Positions 39,229 through 48,980 of a DNA stretch of 64,000 nt are shown one piece after another. A program made the position numbers and the translations under genes. Below the pieces are notes generated by a model. The model did not search any database and was not told the DNA's origin. It saw only the letters and a list, made by a program, of their open reading frames with translations. The stretch covers positions 372,001-436,000 of the forward strand of contig NZ_AFRZ01000001.1 of the NCBI RefSeq assembly GCF_000242915.1. Reading direction: 5' to 3'. How positions within the stretch are numbered: position 1 is the stretch's first letter; every line of letters starts with the position of its first letter. The DNA is from Sulfurimonas gotlandica GD1 (GTDB lineage: Bacteria; Campylobacterota; Campylobacteria; Campylobacterales; Sulfurimonadaceae).

Positions 39229-41517
39229 TTATACAACTCTTTCTTTTTCTTTGATTGAAATACCTTCATAAGCACTCTTCACATGTTCTATCTCACCTAC
39301 TATTTCTCTCTCTTGAAACTCCAGTCCCTGAGGAACTTTTTTAGAGTGCAGTTGTATGGCTGTCTGCTTAAAGTTTGGCTCGCCAGACTTTGGACAGAAG
39401 CTCTCATTTGTCAGAGCATTTACGAGTTGAGTATTAAAGTGAAAAGGAACAAATACATTACCGGATGCTACACTGTTTGTTACTCTAACTACAACACCTT
39501 CTACTCTCCCTCTGGCACTTGAGAGTGAAATTCTATCTCCGCTTTTTACTTCTAATTTTCTTGCATCTTTGGGATTGACATCTACCCATGCTTCAGGAGC
39601 AAGATTATCAAGTATCTCAATTGAGCGTGTTTTTGTACGAGTATGCCACTGCTCAACCGTGCGGCCTGTATTTAAGATAAGAGGGAATTCACTACAAATA
39701 GGTTCAGCCATAGGAAACCAATCTGCGCATATTAGATTTGCTTTTTTATCAGGAGTTCTAAATGGTATGTCACTAGAGTAGAGTCTCTTAGTACCTAGTG
39801 GTCTATCTTCATTACAAGGCCACTGAATACCACCATGCTCTTCCATCAACTCATAAGTCATACCAGAGTAGTCACAGAGCTGTCCGCGAGTAATCTCTTT
39901 AAACTCATTAAACGCGTCTAGAGGTTTTTTCCAGTGATTAAAGAGAAGCTCATGAACACCGTGAAAATATTTTGAAAAATCAACTATGATATCAAAATCA
40001 CTTTTTGTATTACCCAAAGGTTCTACTGCTTTGTTTGCACGGTTACATCTACGCTCTGAGTTTGTATATGTTCCCTCTTTTTCTCCCCATGTAGCAGCTG
40101 CGAAAACGACATCTGCTATCTCTGCAGTATCTGACATAAAGGCATCTTGGACTACAAGCAAGTCGAGTTTTGCAAGAGTTTTACGAAGTTTTTCTTGATT
40201 TACAAAACTCACAAGCGGATTAGTAGCGACTACCCAGAGTGCTTTTATCTCACCTCTGTCTATGGCGTCTATTATCTCTGCATATTTATATCCACGCTCT
40301 AATGGAACAATCTCCACTGGTACATTTACTATAGCTGCGTACTCTTTTAGAGCTGCTTTATCACCAAAGTTTCTATATCCAGGGAGTGAAGATGTAAAAC
40401 CGCTCTCTCTTGTCCCCATAGCATTACACTGTCCTGTAATGGAAAAAGGCCCAGCACCCTCTTTTCCTATCTGAGCTGTCAGTAGATGCAGGTTTACTAT
40501 TGCACTAACCGTATCCGTTCCCATAAAAGACTGGTTAACACCCATAGTCCAAGCTGTTAAAACTGAATCTCCAGATGCAAACTGACGAGCTAATTCATAA
40601 AGAGTCTTAACATCTATACCCGTGATATTTACCACCTCTTGCGGAGGATAGTTTTGAAGATGTTTTTTTAGCTCTTTATAGCCATTTGTATTTGCTTTTA
40701 TATAAGCTTCATCTTCCCAACCCTGCTCCATAATGATATAAGCCAGACCATTGAAAAGTGCCAAGTCAGTTCTTGGTTTTAGAGGTACAAATATATCAGC
40801 CATTTGAGCAGTTTTAGAGCTCCGTGGATCTATCACTATTATCTTAGGATGATTTTTGTTTTTAGCTATATGAAGTTTGAGTATAGGATGATTATCTGAG
40901 ATATTTGCGCCGACAAGTATGATAGTATTTGCTTTTTCAAAATCTTCATAAGAGCCTACCGGACCATCAGAACCTAAAGACTGTTTATACCCCATAACGG
41001 CAGATGACATGCACAGAGTTGTATTTCCGTCATAGTTGTTAGTTTTTAAGCCAAGTTGAACAAACTTACCAAGAGTGTAGAACTCTTCTGTTAGAAGTTG
41101 TCCCGTAGAGATAACACCAACAGCTTTTTCTCCATGCTCTTTTGCGATGCGTTTAAATTCATCTGCAACTTTTTTATACGAATCTTCCCATGAAGCATAA
41201 ACAAGCTCTCCGTTCTTTTTGATAAGCGGAGTTGTGACTCTCTCAGGAGAGTTAATAAGCTGGTGCTCACTCAAACCCTTTGGACAGAGTGTACCTTTAT
41301 TTACAAAGTGTTTTGGGTTGCCTTTAGTATATACAGCTCTGCCATCTTTTACACCGATGTAAAGGCCACATCCCACTCCACAGTAACCACAAGTTGAAAA
41401 GACCCACTTATCTGGTTTTTTCTCATCACTAATCATTCCAAAGAGAGGATCATTTGAGAGTTTATATTTCTCTGCTTTTATATCAAAACCTAAAAAATCT
41501 TTTAATTTATTTATCAT
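39229..41517 (-). CDS. nasA: assimilatory nitrate reductase catalytic subunit
   Basis: 762 residues, a molybdopterin oxidoreductase. The N-terminal 4Fe-4S group is CGYCGVGCGLYIGV with a further Cys in GTLCPKGL near 78. Core motifs include GNTTLCMSSAVMGYKQSLG near 164, MGVNQSFMGTD and TGRTVEQWHTRTKTRS near 610. No twin-arginine signal is present, so the enzyme is cytoplasmic, unlike NapA. It reduces nitrate to nitrite. It lies upstream of nirA with about 80 bases between. Confidence 0.9.
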   Translation of the reverse strand: MINKLKDFLGFDIKAEKYKLSNDPLFGMISDEKKPDKWVFSTCGYCGVGCGLYIGVKDGRAVYTKGNPKHFVNKGTLCPKGLSEHQLINSPERVTTPLIKKNGELVYASWEDSYKKVADEFKRIAKEHGEKAVGVISTGQLLTEEFYTLGKFVQLGLKTNNYDGNTTLCMSSAVMGYKQSLGSDGPVGSYEDFEKANTIILVGANISDNHPILKLHIAKNKNHPKIIVIDPRSSKTAQMADIFVPLKPRTDLALFNGLAYIIMEQGWEDEAYIKANTNGYKELKKHLQNYPPQEVVNITGIDVKTLYELARQFASGDSVLTAWTMGVNQSFMGTDTVSAIVNLHLLTAQIGKEGAGPFSITGQCNAMGTRESGFTSSLPGYRNFGDKAALKEYAAIVNVPVEIVPLERGYKYAEIIDAIDRGEIKALWVVATNPLVSFVNQEKLRKTLAKLDLLVVQDAFMSDTAEIADVVFAAATWGEKEGTYTNSERRCNRANKAVEPLGNTKSDFDIIVDFSKYFHGVHELLFNHWKKPLDAFNEFKEITRGQLCDYSGMTYELMEEHGGIQWPCNEDRPLGTKRLYSSDIPFRTPDKKANLICADWFPMAEPICSEFPLILNTGRTVEQWHTRTKTRSIEILDNLAPEAWVDVNPKDARKLEVKSGDRISLSSARGRVEGVVVRVTNSVASGNVFVPFHFNTQLVNALTNESFCPKSGEPNFKQTAIQLHSKKVPQGLEFQEREIVGEIEHVKSAYEGISIKEKERVV

Positions 41518-41540
41518 ATTGACTCTTTATATTTAATTGC

Positions 41541-41546
41541 TATAAT
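41541..41546 (+). promoter_or_regulatory. possible -10 box for the Sel1-like gene
   Basis: TTGCTATAAT, with an extended -10 feature, lies in the divergent gap between nasA and the Sel1-like gene, about 66 bases before its TTG start. Confidence 0.35.
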
Positions 41547-41611
41547 TTTAGCGCAAATAACAGATATGGGAACTTTTAATAGCCCATTTATTAATCAATT
41601 AGGAGTTTACA

Positions 41612-42085
41612 TTGAGAAAAATTATTTATATACTTAGTATTATGCTTTTTACAACTGCTCATGCTTATAATATGGAAGACTTTGAGTTTTACACAGAGGC
41701 CTGTAAAAGAAATGATTATGTAAGCTGTTCTCATTTAGCCATCATATATGAAGAAAATATCATCGTCAAACAAGATATGAAAAAAGCATTTAATCTTTAC
41801 TCAAAAGCTTGTGGAGGGGACTATGCCTTTGCCTGTCATAATGTAGCTGTAACTTACTCAAAAAGTAACAATCAGGCACTTAAAGATATAGCTCTAAAGT
41901 TTTATGATAAGGCTTGTGATGGTGGTTATACTGAATCATGTATACATCTTGGACGACTTCATAGAGATTCTCATACACTAAATAGGGACTATAAAAAAGC
42001 TAAAGAGTATTTTGCAAAAGCTTGTGAGGGAAACAATCGTCTAGGTTGTAAAGAAGAAAGGATTCTTGAAGAGTCTGGATATTAA
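41612..42085 (+). CDS. secreted Sel1-repeat (TPR-like) protein
   Basis: 157 residues. There is a signal peptide (KIIYILSIMLFTTAHAYN), then repeats of the ACxxNDYVSCSHLAIIYE / AFACHNVAVTYS / YTESCIHLGRLH type, with Cys pairs one repeat apart, as in the cysteine-rich Hcp proteins of Helicobacter. The start is TTG, with AGGAG 6 bases upstream. It should be exported and possibly disulfide-linked. It lies alone between nitrate genes of the opposite strand, so a link to nitrate is not shown. Confidence 0.85.
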   Translation: MRKIIYILSIMLFTTAHAYNMEDFEFYTEACKRNDYVSCSHLAIIYEENIIVKQDMKKAFNLYSKACGGDYAFACHNVAVTYSKSNNQALKDIALKFYDKACDGGYTESCIHLGRLHRDSHTLNRDYKKAKEYFAKACEGNNRLGCKEERILEESGY

Positions 42086-42095
42086 CTTATATACA

Positions 42096-42178
42096 CATTA
42101 TAATGAGCTAAGCCCATTATAATGGCATGGACTTTAGTCCCTACAACCCCCTAAAGCTTCAAAAAACAAGTTTTTTGA
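42096..42178. terminator. two hairpins in a convergent gap
   Basis: Two copies of the palindrome CATTATAATG (42096-42105 and 42115-42124) could pair across a 9-base loop. Further on, TCAAAAAA / TTTTTTGA (42159-42178, 4-base loop) gives a stem with a natural U-run on either strand. The gap separates the Sel1-like gene and the DmsBC fusion, and termination in both directions is likely. Confidence 0.6.
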
Positions 42179-42203
42179 GAAAAACATGCATTATCTATAC
42201 CTA

Positions 42204-43772
42204 TTATCTTTGTTTTCCTACGAAAAATCCTCCTGCCATTCCAAGAGGAACTACAGTCGAATAAAATAAAAATCTGTCACTTATCTCACTCGCAAAAATC
42301 AGCACCAGAGAGAGAGTCAGAGAAACAGAAGCGACTCCAAATGCTGATGTACTTAAAAGTACTATACTAAACAGAGGAAGAAGTACGCCTCCAAGTGCTA
42401 TTGAGATAAAACGAAATAGTCTTATATTTTTAAAGTTCTCTTCATATAATCTAAGAGTTCTTTTTAACTGATACTCATTTGTACCTTCACTGCTAAGTGT
42501 TCTAGCATCTTCATAAGTGAAAAACAATTGAGCAAGTGCTCCAAGCATCCCAAGAGCTACTAATGGAATAGCAGCTTCAAGCATTCCAAGAACTACGGCA
42601 ACAAGACTAAGCATAATAGGACCTATATATGTCACTCCAAAGAACTTCATATTTGTAGTTATCCTATCCCAAGCCGGTCTTGCTTTAATGCGGTAAATCA
42701 TACTTTGAGCGTAGATGCCATAGATTCCGGCTATTAGAGTTATTAGTTCAATTAGTAGTATTAGAATTTGCGGCATCTCTAAAAAGTAGAGAACAACAAC
42801 AACATTCATCAAACCGGTAAAGACTCCAAGAGCTAATGCTTCACGGGATAACCATGATGTCTTTATATTTTTCATCGCAGTAAGTGCTAAAAATGGACGA
42901 CCTAGATGCAGCGCTGAGAGCGGAAGACCAATAGCTGCTGGAAGCATAACTAAGAGTGCCATCATCCAGTTAACCTTTTCAAAGCCAAGCAGACTCATAA
43001 TATCACCCAAAAATAAAACTGCAAAACCACCAAGTGAAATTTGAGTAAGCACTGTCATAAATACAAGTGGAAGCTCAGAATGTGCAGGTTTTAAAATATG
43101 CTCATCTACCTCTTTCATCGAGTCTGGCAATTTTTTTGGAAGTGTATATCTTGTTGTAGAGTTTGTTATTCTTGCATCAGGTAAGAAAGGCATATTCCCT
43201 TCTTTATCTATATCTTTTTCCAACCACTTTTGAATATTTACAACTTCTATCTCTATAGCTCCAGATGGACAAGCTTGAACACAAGCAGGAGTCTGACCAA
43301 CATCGAGTCTCTCATGACACATGTGACACTTTGTAACTATCTTTCTCTCTTCATGGTAAGTTGGAACCTCATAAGGACAGTTCCAAGTACAGTACTGACA
43401 ACCTATACAAGTATCATCATCATGGACTACGATTCCGGTTTCTGATATTTTTATGTAAGAATTTGTCGGACACCCTTTTAAACACTCAGGGTCGATGCAG
43501 TGGTTACAGCTCATAGAGTTAAAGAGCTGAGTAAAGGCTGGAAACTCTCCGCCTTCCATCTCGCCGACTCTTCTCCACTTTATATCAGCTGGATTATTAT
43601 TTTGTTCATTACATGCGACTTCACAACAGTGACAGCCTACACATGCAGTTGCATCGAAGTGAAACCTGTACTGTTCACCCTCTTGCAATTTTGGTATATT
43701 TATAGAGTAATTACCACACTGCATTCCGGTGTCAGCTTTGTAATCTATGAAACTCTCTAAAGGTGTTTGCAT
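42204..43772 (-). CDS. DmsB-DmsC fusion: four-cluster ferredoxin joined to membrane anchor
   Basis: 522 residues. The first 220 are a four-cluster Fe-S subunit: CVGCHCCEVAC near 42, CNHCIDPECLKGC near 90, CIGCQYCTWNC near 121 and CHMCHERLDVGQTPACVQAC near 149. The rest, from about 235, is a membrane anchor with about eight helices and the DmsC-like start (HSELPLVFMTVLTQISLGGF, then ALHLGRPFLALTAMKN). Normally these are two genes, DmsB and DmsC. No signal peptide precedes the Fe-S part, so clusters face the cytoplasm. It may pass quinol electrons to the cytoplasmic NasA. No catalytic DmsA is present nearby. Confidence 0.88.
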   Translation of the reverse strand: MQTPLESFIDYKADTGMQCGNYSINIPKLQEGEQYRFHFDATACVGCHCCEVACNEQNNNPADIKWRRVGEMEGGEFPAFTQLFNSMSCNHCIDPECLKGCPTNSYIKISETGIVVHDDDTCIGCQYCTWNCPYEVPTYHEERKIVTKCHMCHERLDVGQTPACVQACPSGAIEIEVVNIQKWLEKDIDKEGNMPFLPDARITNSTTRYTLPKKLPDSMKEVDEHILKPAHSELPLVFMTVLTQISLGGFAVLFLGDIMSLLGFEKVNWMMALLVMLPAAIGLPLSALHLGRPFLALTAMKNIKTSWLSREALALGVFTGLMNVVVVLYFLEMPQILILLIELITLIAGIYGIYAQSMIYRIKARPAWDRITTNMKFFGVTYIGPIMLSLVAVVLGMLEAAIPLVALGMLGALAQLFFTYEDARTLSSEGTNEYQLKRTLRLYEENFKNIRLFRFISIALGGVLLPLFSIVLLSTSAFGVASVSLTLSLVLIFASEISDRFLFYSTVVPLGMAGGFFVGKQR

Positions 43773-43908
43773 ATTTTAATCTCCATATACTTTGTAATTG
43801 CGATAATTATACATTAATAAAACACTATCTCTATATGCTGTAATGGTTAAAATTTGCACATGCCATTTTTTATAATTGATTAGAATTCAATCTCAATAAA
43901 TATATTTT

Positions 43909-44691
43909 TTACAACTGATCTGCATGTCCAAAAAATATCTCTTGATGGGAATTTTTTCTCATACTCTCTAAAATATTCTTTGCTTTTATCTTTGTTGGAG
44001 CATCAAAATATATAAACATATTTCTTGAGAAGATAAAATCAAATTTACCAAGATTTAAAAATGACGGATCAAACAGATTTGCAAGTTCAAAAGTCACAAG
44101 AGATTTTACACTGTTTTTTAGAGCATATTGCTCACCGTGCTTATCAAAGTATTTGTCGAGTATCTCAGCAGACAAATTTCTTATATTTCTCTCTTTATAG
44201 ATAGCCTCTCCTGCTCTGTCTAATGCATCTGAGTTAATATCTATACCTACAATTTTAAACTTACTAGGAATTACTCCAGCTTCAAGCAGTGCTATTGCTA
44301 TACTATATGGTTCTTCACCTGTAGCAGACGGAGCACACAAAATATCTACATTTCCCACGCAAGCTTTTACAAGTTCTACAAGTTGGGCTACCTGTCTAAA
44401 TTCTCTGTAAAAAAACGTTTCATTAGTTGTTAAGTAGTCAATAAGTTCCTGCTTTATCTTAGCATCTGAATCAACAATCGACAGTAGTTTTTCAAATGAG
44501 ATAATCTCTCTTTGCCTACAAAAGGTCATTACTTTATTTGTTAAAATGTTTATCTGCTTATCAAAAGTAACGCCAGTTTCATTTTTAAAATACTCAGCTA
44601 TTTTTGTAACATCACTATAGTCTGTAAGCTCTACAACTTTAACTTCCTCTTTTTCAACAATCGGTTTTTTTTTCTTAAAAAAACTAAACAT
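43909..44691 (-). CDS. second CheR methyltransferase
   Basis: About 260 residues. It has TTNETFFYREFRQVAQL near 98, CAPSATGEEPYSIA near 127, IVGIDINSDALDRAG and FDFIFSRNMFIYFD near 226. A short basic N-terminus (FFKKKKP) precedes the helical domain. The ATG overlaps the CheB stop as TAATG. It forms a trio with CheB and MCP, and is distinct from the CheR at 11203. Confidence 0.92.
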   Translation of the reverse strand: MFSFFKKKKPIVEKEEVKVVELTDYSDVTKIAEYFKNETGVTFDKQINILTNKVMTFCRQREIISFEKLLSIVDSDAKIKQELIDYLTTNETFFYREFRQVAQLVELVKACVGNVDILCAPSATGEEPYSIAIALLEAGVIPSKFKIVGIDINSDALDRAGEAIYKERNIRNLSAEILDKYFDKHGEQYALKNSVKSLVTFELANLFDPSFLNLGKFDFIFSRNMFIYFDAPTKIKAKNILESMRKNSHQEIFFGHADQL

Positions 44692-45287
44692 TATGTGCAA
44701 AACTCCTTTATTGATTCTACTATCTCACTTATATCTAATACTTTAATATTTTGTACTTCTTTTCTTGCACGACTTGGCATCCCATCAACTATAGCACTAC
44801 CCTCACTCTCCGTAATACAAGAAGAGCCATTTAGCCCAAGTGTTTTACAAGCCTCTACCCCATCATGGCCTATTCCAGTCAAAATCACACTAAGAATCTC
44901 TACCTCTTTAGCAAACACAACAAAAGAATTAAACAGAATATTAATATCTGGATTAAAAGCATTTACGGGAGAGTCTTTTTTAGAAAAGATAAATCCTGAA
45001 GAGTTTTTACTAACAGTAGTTGCTCCGCAACATACATACACATTTGCATTTTCTAAATAGGTATTATCCTGTGCAACTGAGATTGGATTCAAATGATTTT
45101 CTTGTAGTCGTTTAGCAAAGCTGGCCATAAAACCTACTACCATATGCTGAGCAATTACTATACTAGTGTTTTTTAGCTCAGGAAGAGCATTTATGATTTT
45201 TTCAATCTGTCCCGGCCCTCCTGTAGAGGCACCGATTAGGACGATTTTACTAGGTATTGAATGTTTCAAGTTTTGCATGTAACTCAT
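44691..45287 (-). CDS. stand-alone CheB methylesterase domain
   Basis: 198 residues without a receiver domain. The catalytic Ser is in IGASTGGPG near 19, His in IAQHMVVGF near 47 and Asp in [10 protein letters not shown] near 142. Without a receiver it cannot be switched by phosphorylation in the usual way. The start overlaps the MCP gene by 38 bases; an ATG 9 bases further in is also possible. A weak ribosome site suggests coupling. Confidence 0.9.
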   Translation of the reverse strand: MSYMQNLKHSIPSKIVLIGASTGGPGQIEKIINALPELKNTSIVIAQHMVVGFMASFAKRLQENHLNPISVAQDNTYLENANVYVCCGATTVSKNSSGFIFSKKDSPVNAFNPDINILFNSFVVFAKEVEILSVILTGIGHDGVEACKTLGLNGSSCITESEGSAIVDGMPSRARKEVQNIKVLDISEIVESIKEFCT

Positions 45288-47295
45288 CTGTCATAGAGTT
45301 TAAGTGATCAGCTGCAGCAGCTATCTCTTCTACGTTACGAGCATTTACTAAAGAGATATCATTAATCTGTGTTATTTGATTAACTATAGACTCAACATCG
45401 TTTCCAGTTTTTTCAAAATCAGTTACAGTTCTATCACTAGCACTTACTGCTTCATCAACTATTTGAACACTGATATTGATTTTTTCTTCAACTTTGATAG
45501 CCATATCTGATAACTTCTGAATATCTTCAGAATTACTGCTCATCTGACCGCTTACATCTCCTATTGACTGAACTATTACGTTGATTGTAGCATTAATCTC
45601 TGTTAGAGATTTTTGTGTTCTCTCTGCTAGTTTTCTAACCTCATCAGCAACAACAGCAAAACCGCGACCATGTTCACCTGCGCGTGCAGCTTCAATAGCA
45701 GCATTTAGTGCAAGTAAATTTGTCTGCTCGGCAATATCAGAGATAACTTCAAGAACAACTTTAACTTCATTGGCGTCATGAGAAAGAGCATTCATTCTCT
45801 CTGCAAGTTCTACTTCAAGCTCTGCACTTCTTTGCACTTGTGCTGTTAGAGATATTACATCATCACGGGCTTCATTAAGATTCTGATTTGCTTTGATGAT
45901 ATCTTCTTTACTCTCTTGCGCATCTGTTATAGCATTATTAATTTCATTTTTAATATGTATTGCTTTTTGTGTAGCTGCTTCAACAACAGATACAGACTTT
46001 TCAACATTTTCTCCAACACCTAAAGCTGTAGTAGATAGCTCATGAGATATTGAAGCATTTTCCGAAGAGCTCTGTTTTGAAGTATCAATCAACTCTTTAA
46101 GAGAAGTCATCAGTCCATTAAAACTTATCGCAATTTGTGAAAGCTCTAGTGGTGCATTTTCATCTACCTTAAGAGTTAAGTTTTTATTATCACCTATGGT
46201 TAAAAGGGTCTCTTTAAACTTATTAATTGGTTTGATAATACTAGCATTTACTGCAATTATAGAGATTGATATCATAATAAGAAGAATAATCACCGACCAC
46301 ATTATGATACTGTTTCTAATGCTGTTTGGTACTATAAGAACTTCTGCTTCATCAATCTCTGAGATAATAGCCCATTTAAAATCTTCACCTATATGTATAG
46401 TTGAAAATGAAGATAAAACAGGATTACCATTGTAATCAATTACTATCTTAGTCTCTGTACTCCCTGCTAGTGCTTCACGAGAAGCTTCAGTATCAACAGA
46501 ACCAGTTGAAGGGTTTGCAAATGAAGCTTTTAGTGAGTGCCCTGTTGGGTCTAGAAAACTATCACTTCTCATAAGCTTATCTGGACCAACTAGATAATCC
46601 TCTTGAGAATCACCATAGCCACCTCTATACTGCATAATCTTATTTATTGAAGAATCACTGATTTGAAATACTAAAACAGCTTTTATTTCTCCACCAACTT
46701 TTACAGGAGTTGATAAGAACATTGCCGGAGCACCATTACTTGGTGCATATGGTTTCATATCCACAAATGTAGGACTATTATTTTTAACAGCTAGTCTATA
46801 TGCCTCACCCAATCCACTATTTTTCAATGAACCGTGAGTAAGGTTGGCGCCATAATCAGACTCTTTCGCAGCCGTATACATTACATGCCCATGTTCTGCA
46901 CCAATTATAAAAATATCGTAGTAGCCATACTCTTTCATATACTCTTGAAAAAAGACCTCATGTTTTTCTTTTTTTTCTTTTGCCAACGGATTATGTACTG
47001 GATAATCTTCAGTAGCCCCAACTTCTAATTCATTGTAAACATCTCTTAAATCAGTAACCATTGAATAAAGATTCTGAGAATGGGAAAGAACATTTATATC
47101 ACCTATTCTCTCTGCGAAAAAGCTTTCTATCTGATTTTTCTTCATATCTCTTACAGTCGTCAACTGAGAGTAGCTATTTTTCATCAAAGCATCTTTACTT
47201 TTAGTAACAGATATATCAGTTGTAATGAAAGCTAATATTATTAGCGATAACGCTGTCGATAAGATAATTTGCATTCTTATTGATAGTCTATTCAT
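45250..47295 (-). CDS. membrane chemoreceptor with Cache sensor (MCP)
   Basis: 681 residues. TM1 is near 8-28, a dCache-like periplasmic sensor fills about 30-325 ([21 protein letters not shown], then [19 protein letters not shown]), TM2 is near 327-347, then HAMP. The signalling tip is [20 protein letters not shown] near 540. It is a single-tip, classic transmembrane MCP. The ligand is unknown. The position among nitrate genes suggests nitrate, nitrite or related redox signals, but this is inference. It lies first in an mcp-cheB-cheR transcript. Confidence 0.93.
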   Translation of the reverse strand: MNRLSIRMQIILSTALSLIILAFITTDISVTKSKDALMKNSYSQLTTVRDMKKNQIESFFAERIGDINVLSHSQNLYSMVTDLRDVYNELEVGATEDYPVHNPLAKEKKEKHEVFFQEYMKEYGYYDIFIIGAEHGHVMYTAAKESDYGANLTHGSLKNSGLGEAYRLAVKNNSPTFVDMKPYAPSNGAPAMFLSTPVKVGGEIKAVLVFQISDSSINKIMQYRGGYGDSQEDYLVGPDKLMRSDSFLDPTGHSLKASFANPSTGSVDTEASREALAGSTETKIVIDYNGNPVLSSFSTIHIGEDFKWAIISEIDEAEVLIVPNSIRNSIIMWSVIILLIMISISIIAVNASIIKPINKFKETLLTIGDNKNLTLKVDENAPLELSQIAISFNGLMTSLKELIDTSKQSSSENASISHELSTTALGVGENVEKSVSVVEAATQKAIHIKNEINNAITDAQESKEDIIKANQNLNEARDDVISLTAQVQRSAELEVELAERMNALSHDANEVKVVLEVISDIAEQTNLLALNAAIEAARAGEHGRGFAVVADEVRKLAERTQKSLTEINATINVIVQSIGDVSGQMSSNSEDIQKLSDMAIKVEEKINISVQIVDEAVSASDRTVTDFEKTGNDVESIVNQITQINDISLVNARNVEEIAAAADHLNSMTDELHAKLETFNT

Positions 47296-47501
47296 TGAAG
47301 AGCCCTTTTCCTTAAAATTTTCAATATTGTAGCAAATTTTTACTATAAATTTTTAAGATATATTCGCTAATAATTATTTTCACATTTAAATAAAAGTGAA
47401 TTATGCTATATAAAAAATCTGCATATATATCAGTCAATATATCTTTCTTAAATTGATTAATATTTAATCATAAAAGAGATTATTTTACTCTCATATTCCA
47501 T

Positions 47502-47507
47502 TATAAT
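47502..47507 (+). promoter_or_regulatory. probable -10 box for narK
   Basis: TATAAT occurs 30 bases before the narK ATG; a second TATAAT follows at 47515-47520 but is too close to the ribosome site to be the likely -10. About 240 bases separate narK from the divergent MCP gene, and I see nothing else definite there. Confidence 0.45.
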
Positions 47508-47536
47508 TTTGCCATATAATTTGTTTAGGAGACAAT

Positions 47537-48817
47537 ATGGCAGGATTTAAAGACTTAAAAGGACAAGGACACGCACCGACGTTGTTCATGGCTTTTTTAT
47601 ACTTCGATATGAGTTTTATGGTATGGACTATGTTAGGGCCACTTTCTACAGAGATATCAGAGGCATTAGCCGCTGCTGGCCATATGATGAGTGCTGGGGA
47701 GAAAGCTACACTACTTTCACTTCCTATTCTTTCAGGTGCAATTTTGAGAATCGTACTTGGTTTTGGTGTTGATAAGCTAGGTGCCAAAATGACAGCAATG
47801 ATGGCGCAAACTGTTGTTATAGTTGCACTATTAACTGCATTTTTTATGGGTGATGGAATAACTTACAATGCTCTACTTTTAGTTGCTCTTGGTCTTGGTT
47901 TTGCAGGGGCTTCTTTTGCGGTTGCACTTCCACAAGCTGGTCAATGGTATCCGCCTAAACTTCAAGGTGTTGTTCTTGGAATTGCAGGGGCTGGTAACAT
48001 CGGTGTTGTAATTGACTTCCTATTTGCTCCAAAAATCGCTGAGATTTGGGGATGGGCTTCTGTATTTGGGGTTGGTGCTGTTATGGCAATAGTTACTCTT
48101 ATAGCTTATGCTTTTTTAGCTAAAGATGCTCCGGCAGATGTTTATACTGCTCGTCCTAAAAAACTTAAAGATTATGGGAAATTACTTAAAGATAGAGATA
48201 CATGGTGGTTTTCACTATTTTATGCAATCAGTTTTGGTGGATTCGTTGGTTTTGCAGGATATATGAAAGTTTACCTTATGAACACTTACCAAGCTGATAT
48301 GAGTGCCTTTGGTTTAGATATTTTAGATGAGTCAAATGTAAAAGTTGTTGCCGGTTACTTTGGTGCTCTGTGTATCTTTGCAGGTGCAGTTCTTCGTCCT
48401 GTTGGTGGAGCAGTTGCTGACCACTTAGGTGGAATAAAATCACTTTACATCTTCTTTGGAACGGTAGCTCTTTTAGCAATACTAAACGCAACAATGACTC
48501 TACCTTTTGGCGTTGCAATTTTTGTACTCTTTTTAATCATGGCTAACCTTGGTATGGCAAACGGTGCAGTTTTCCAACTAGTACCTCAAAGATTTGGTAA
48601 AGACATAGGAATTATGACTGGACTTGTTGGTGCAGCTGGGGGTATCGGTGGTACTCTTCTTATCAAAACACTTGGATGGTCAAAGGGAACTTTTGATGGT
48701 TACTCAGCAGGTTTTATGATATTTGCGGCTCTTGTTTTAGTTGCACTTGCAGGGATAAGCTTAGTAAAAACTAGATGGAGAACTACTTGGGGTGTTGCAG
48801 CAGGCGGTAGAATCTAA
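47537..48817 (+). CDS. narK: nitrate/nitrite transporter, NarK family (MFS)
   Basis: 426 residues with about 12 membrane helices. The NNP signature GAGNIGVVIDF near 150 and the second glycine-rich GLVGAAGGIGG near 360 are both seen, as is the conserved Arg in LRIVLGFGVDKLGAK. It probably brings nitrate into the cytoplasm for NasA. GGAG precedes the ATG. A hairpin lies just after the stop. Confidence 0.93.
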   Translation: MAGFKDLKGQGHAPTLFMAFLYFDMSFMVWTMLGPLSTEISEALAAAGHMMSAGEKATLLSLPILSGAILRIVLGFGVDKLGAKMTAMMAQTVVIVALLTAFFMGDGITYNALLLVALGLGFAGASFAVALPQAGQWYPPKLQGVVLGIAGAGNIGVVIDFLFAPKIAEIWGWASVFGVGAVMAIVTLIAYAFLAKDAPADVYTARPKKLKDYGKLLKDRDTWWFSLFYAISFGGFVGFAGYMKVYLMNTYQADMSAFGLDILDESNVKVVAGYFGALCIFAGAVLRPVGGAVADHLGGIKSLYIFFGTVALLAILNATMTLPFGVAIFVLFLIMANLGMANGAVFQLVPQRFGKDIGIMTGLVGAAGGIGGTLLIKTLGWSKGTFDGYSAGFMIFAALVLVALAGISLVKTRWRTTWGVAAGGRI

Positions 48818-48827
48818 CCATATACTA

Positions 48828-48856
48828 TTTAGATGATGATCTCTTCATCATCTAAA
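48828..48856 (+). terminator. hairpin after narK
   Basis: TTTAGATGATGA, a five-base loop and TCATCATCTAAA, followed by CTTTCTTC. The same stem core occurs after the FKBP gene at 60436. It is terminator-like, although the U-tract is interrupted. Confidence 0.6.
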
Positions 48857-48980
48857 CTTTCTTCAATTACAAATATTTTTAATAATTTATAATATAAACT
48901 AATTCTGTTATTTTCTTAAACTAACTCAATGACAATTTTGGTACAATACAGCATAAATCTACACATGTGCAAGGTATACT

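Noticed and set aside
42204-43772. Respiratory DMSO or polysulfide reductase operon
   Set aside because: No catalytic DmsA/PsrA subunit with Tat signal is present; the nearest molybdoenzyme is the signal-less NasA.
47491-47787. Minus-strand frame over the start of narK
   Set aside because: It lies entirely across the narK start region, has low complexity and no ribosome site; it is a shadow of the NarK frame.
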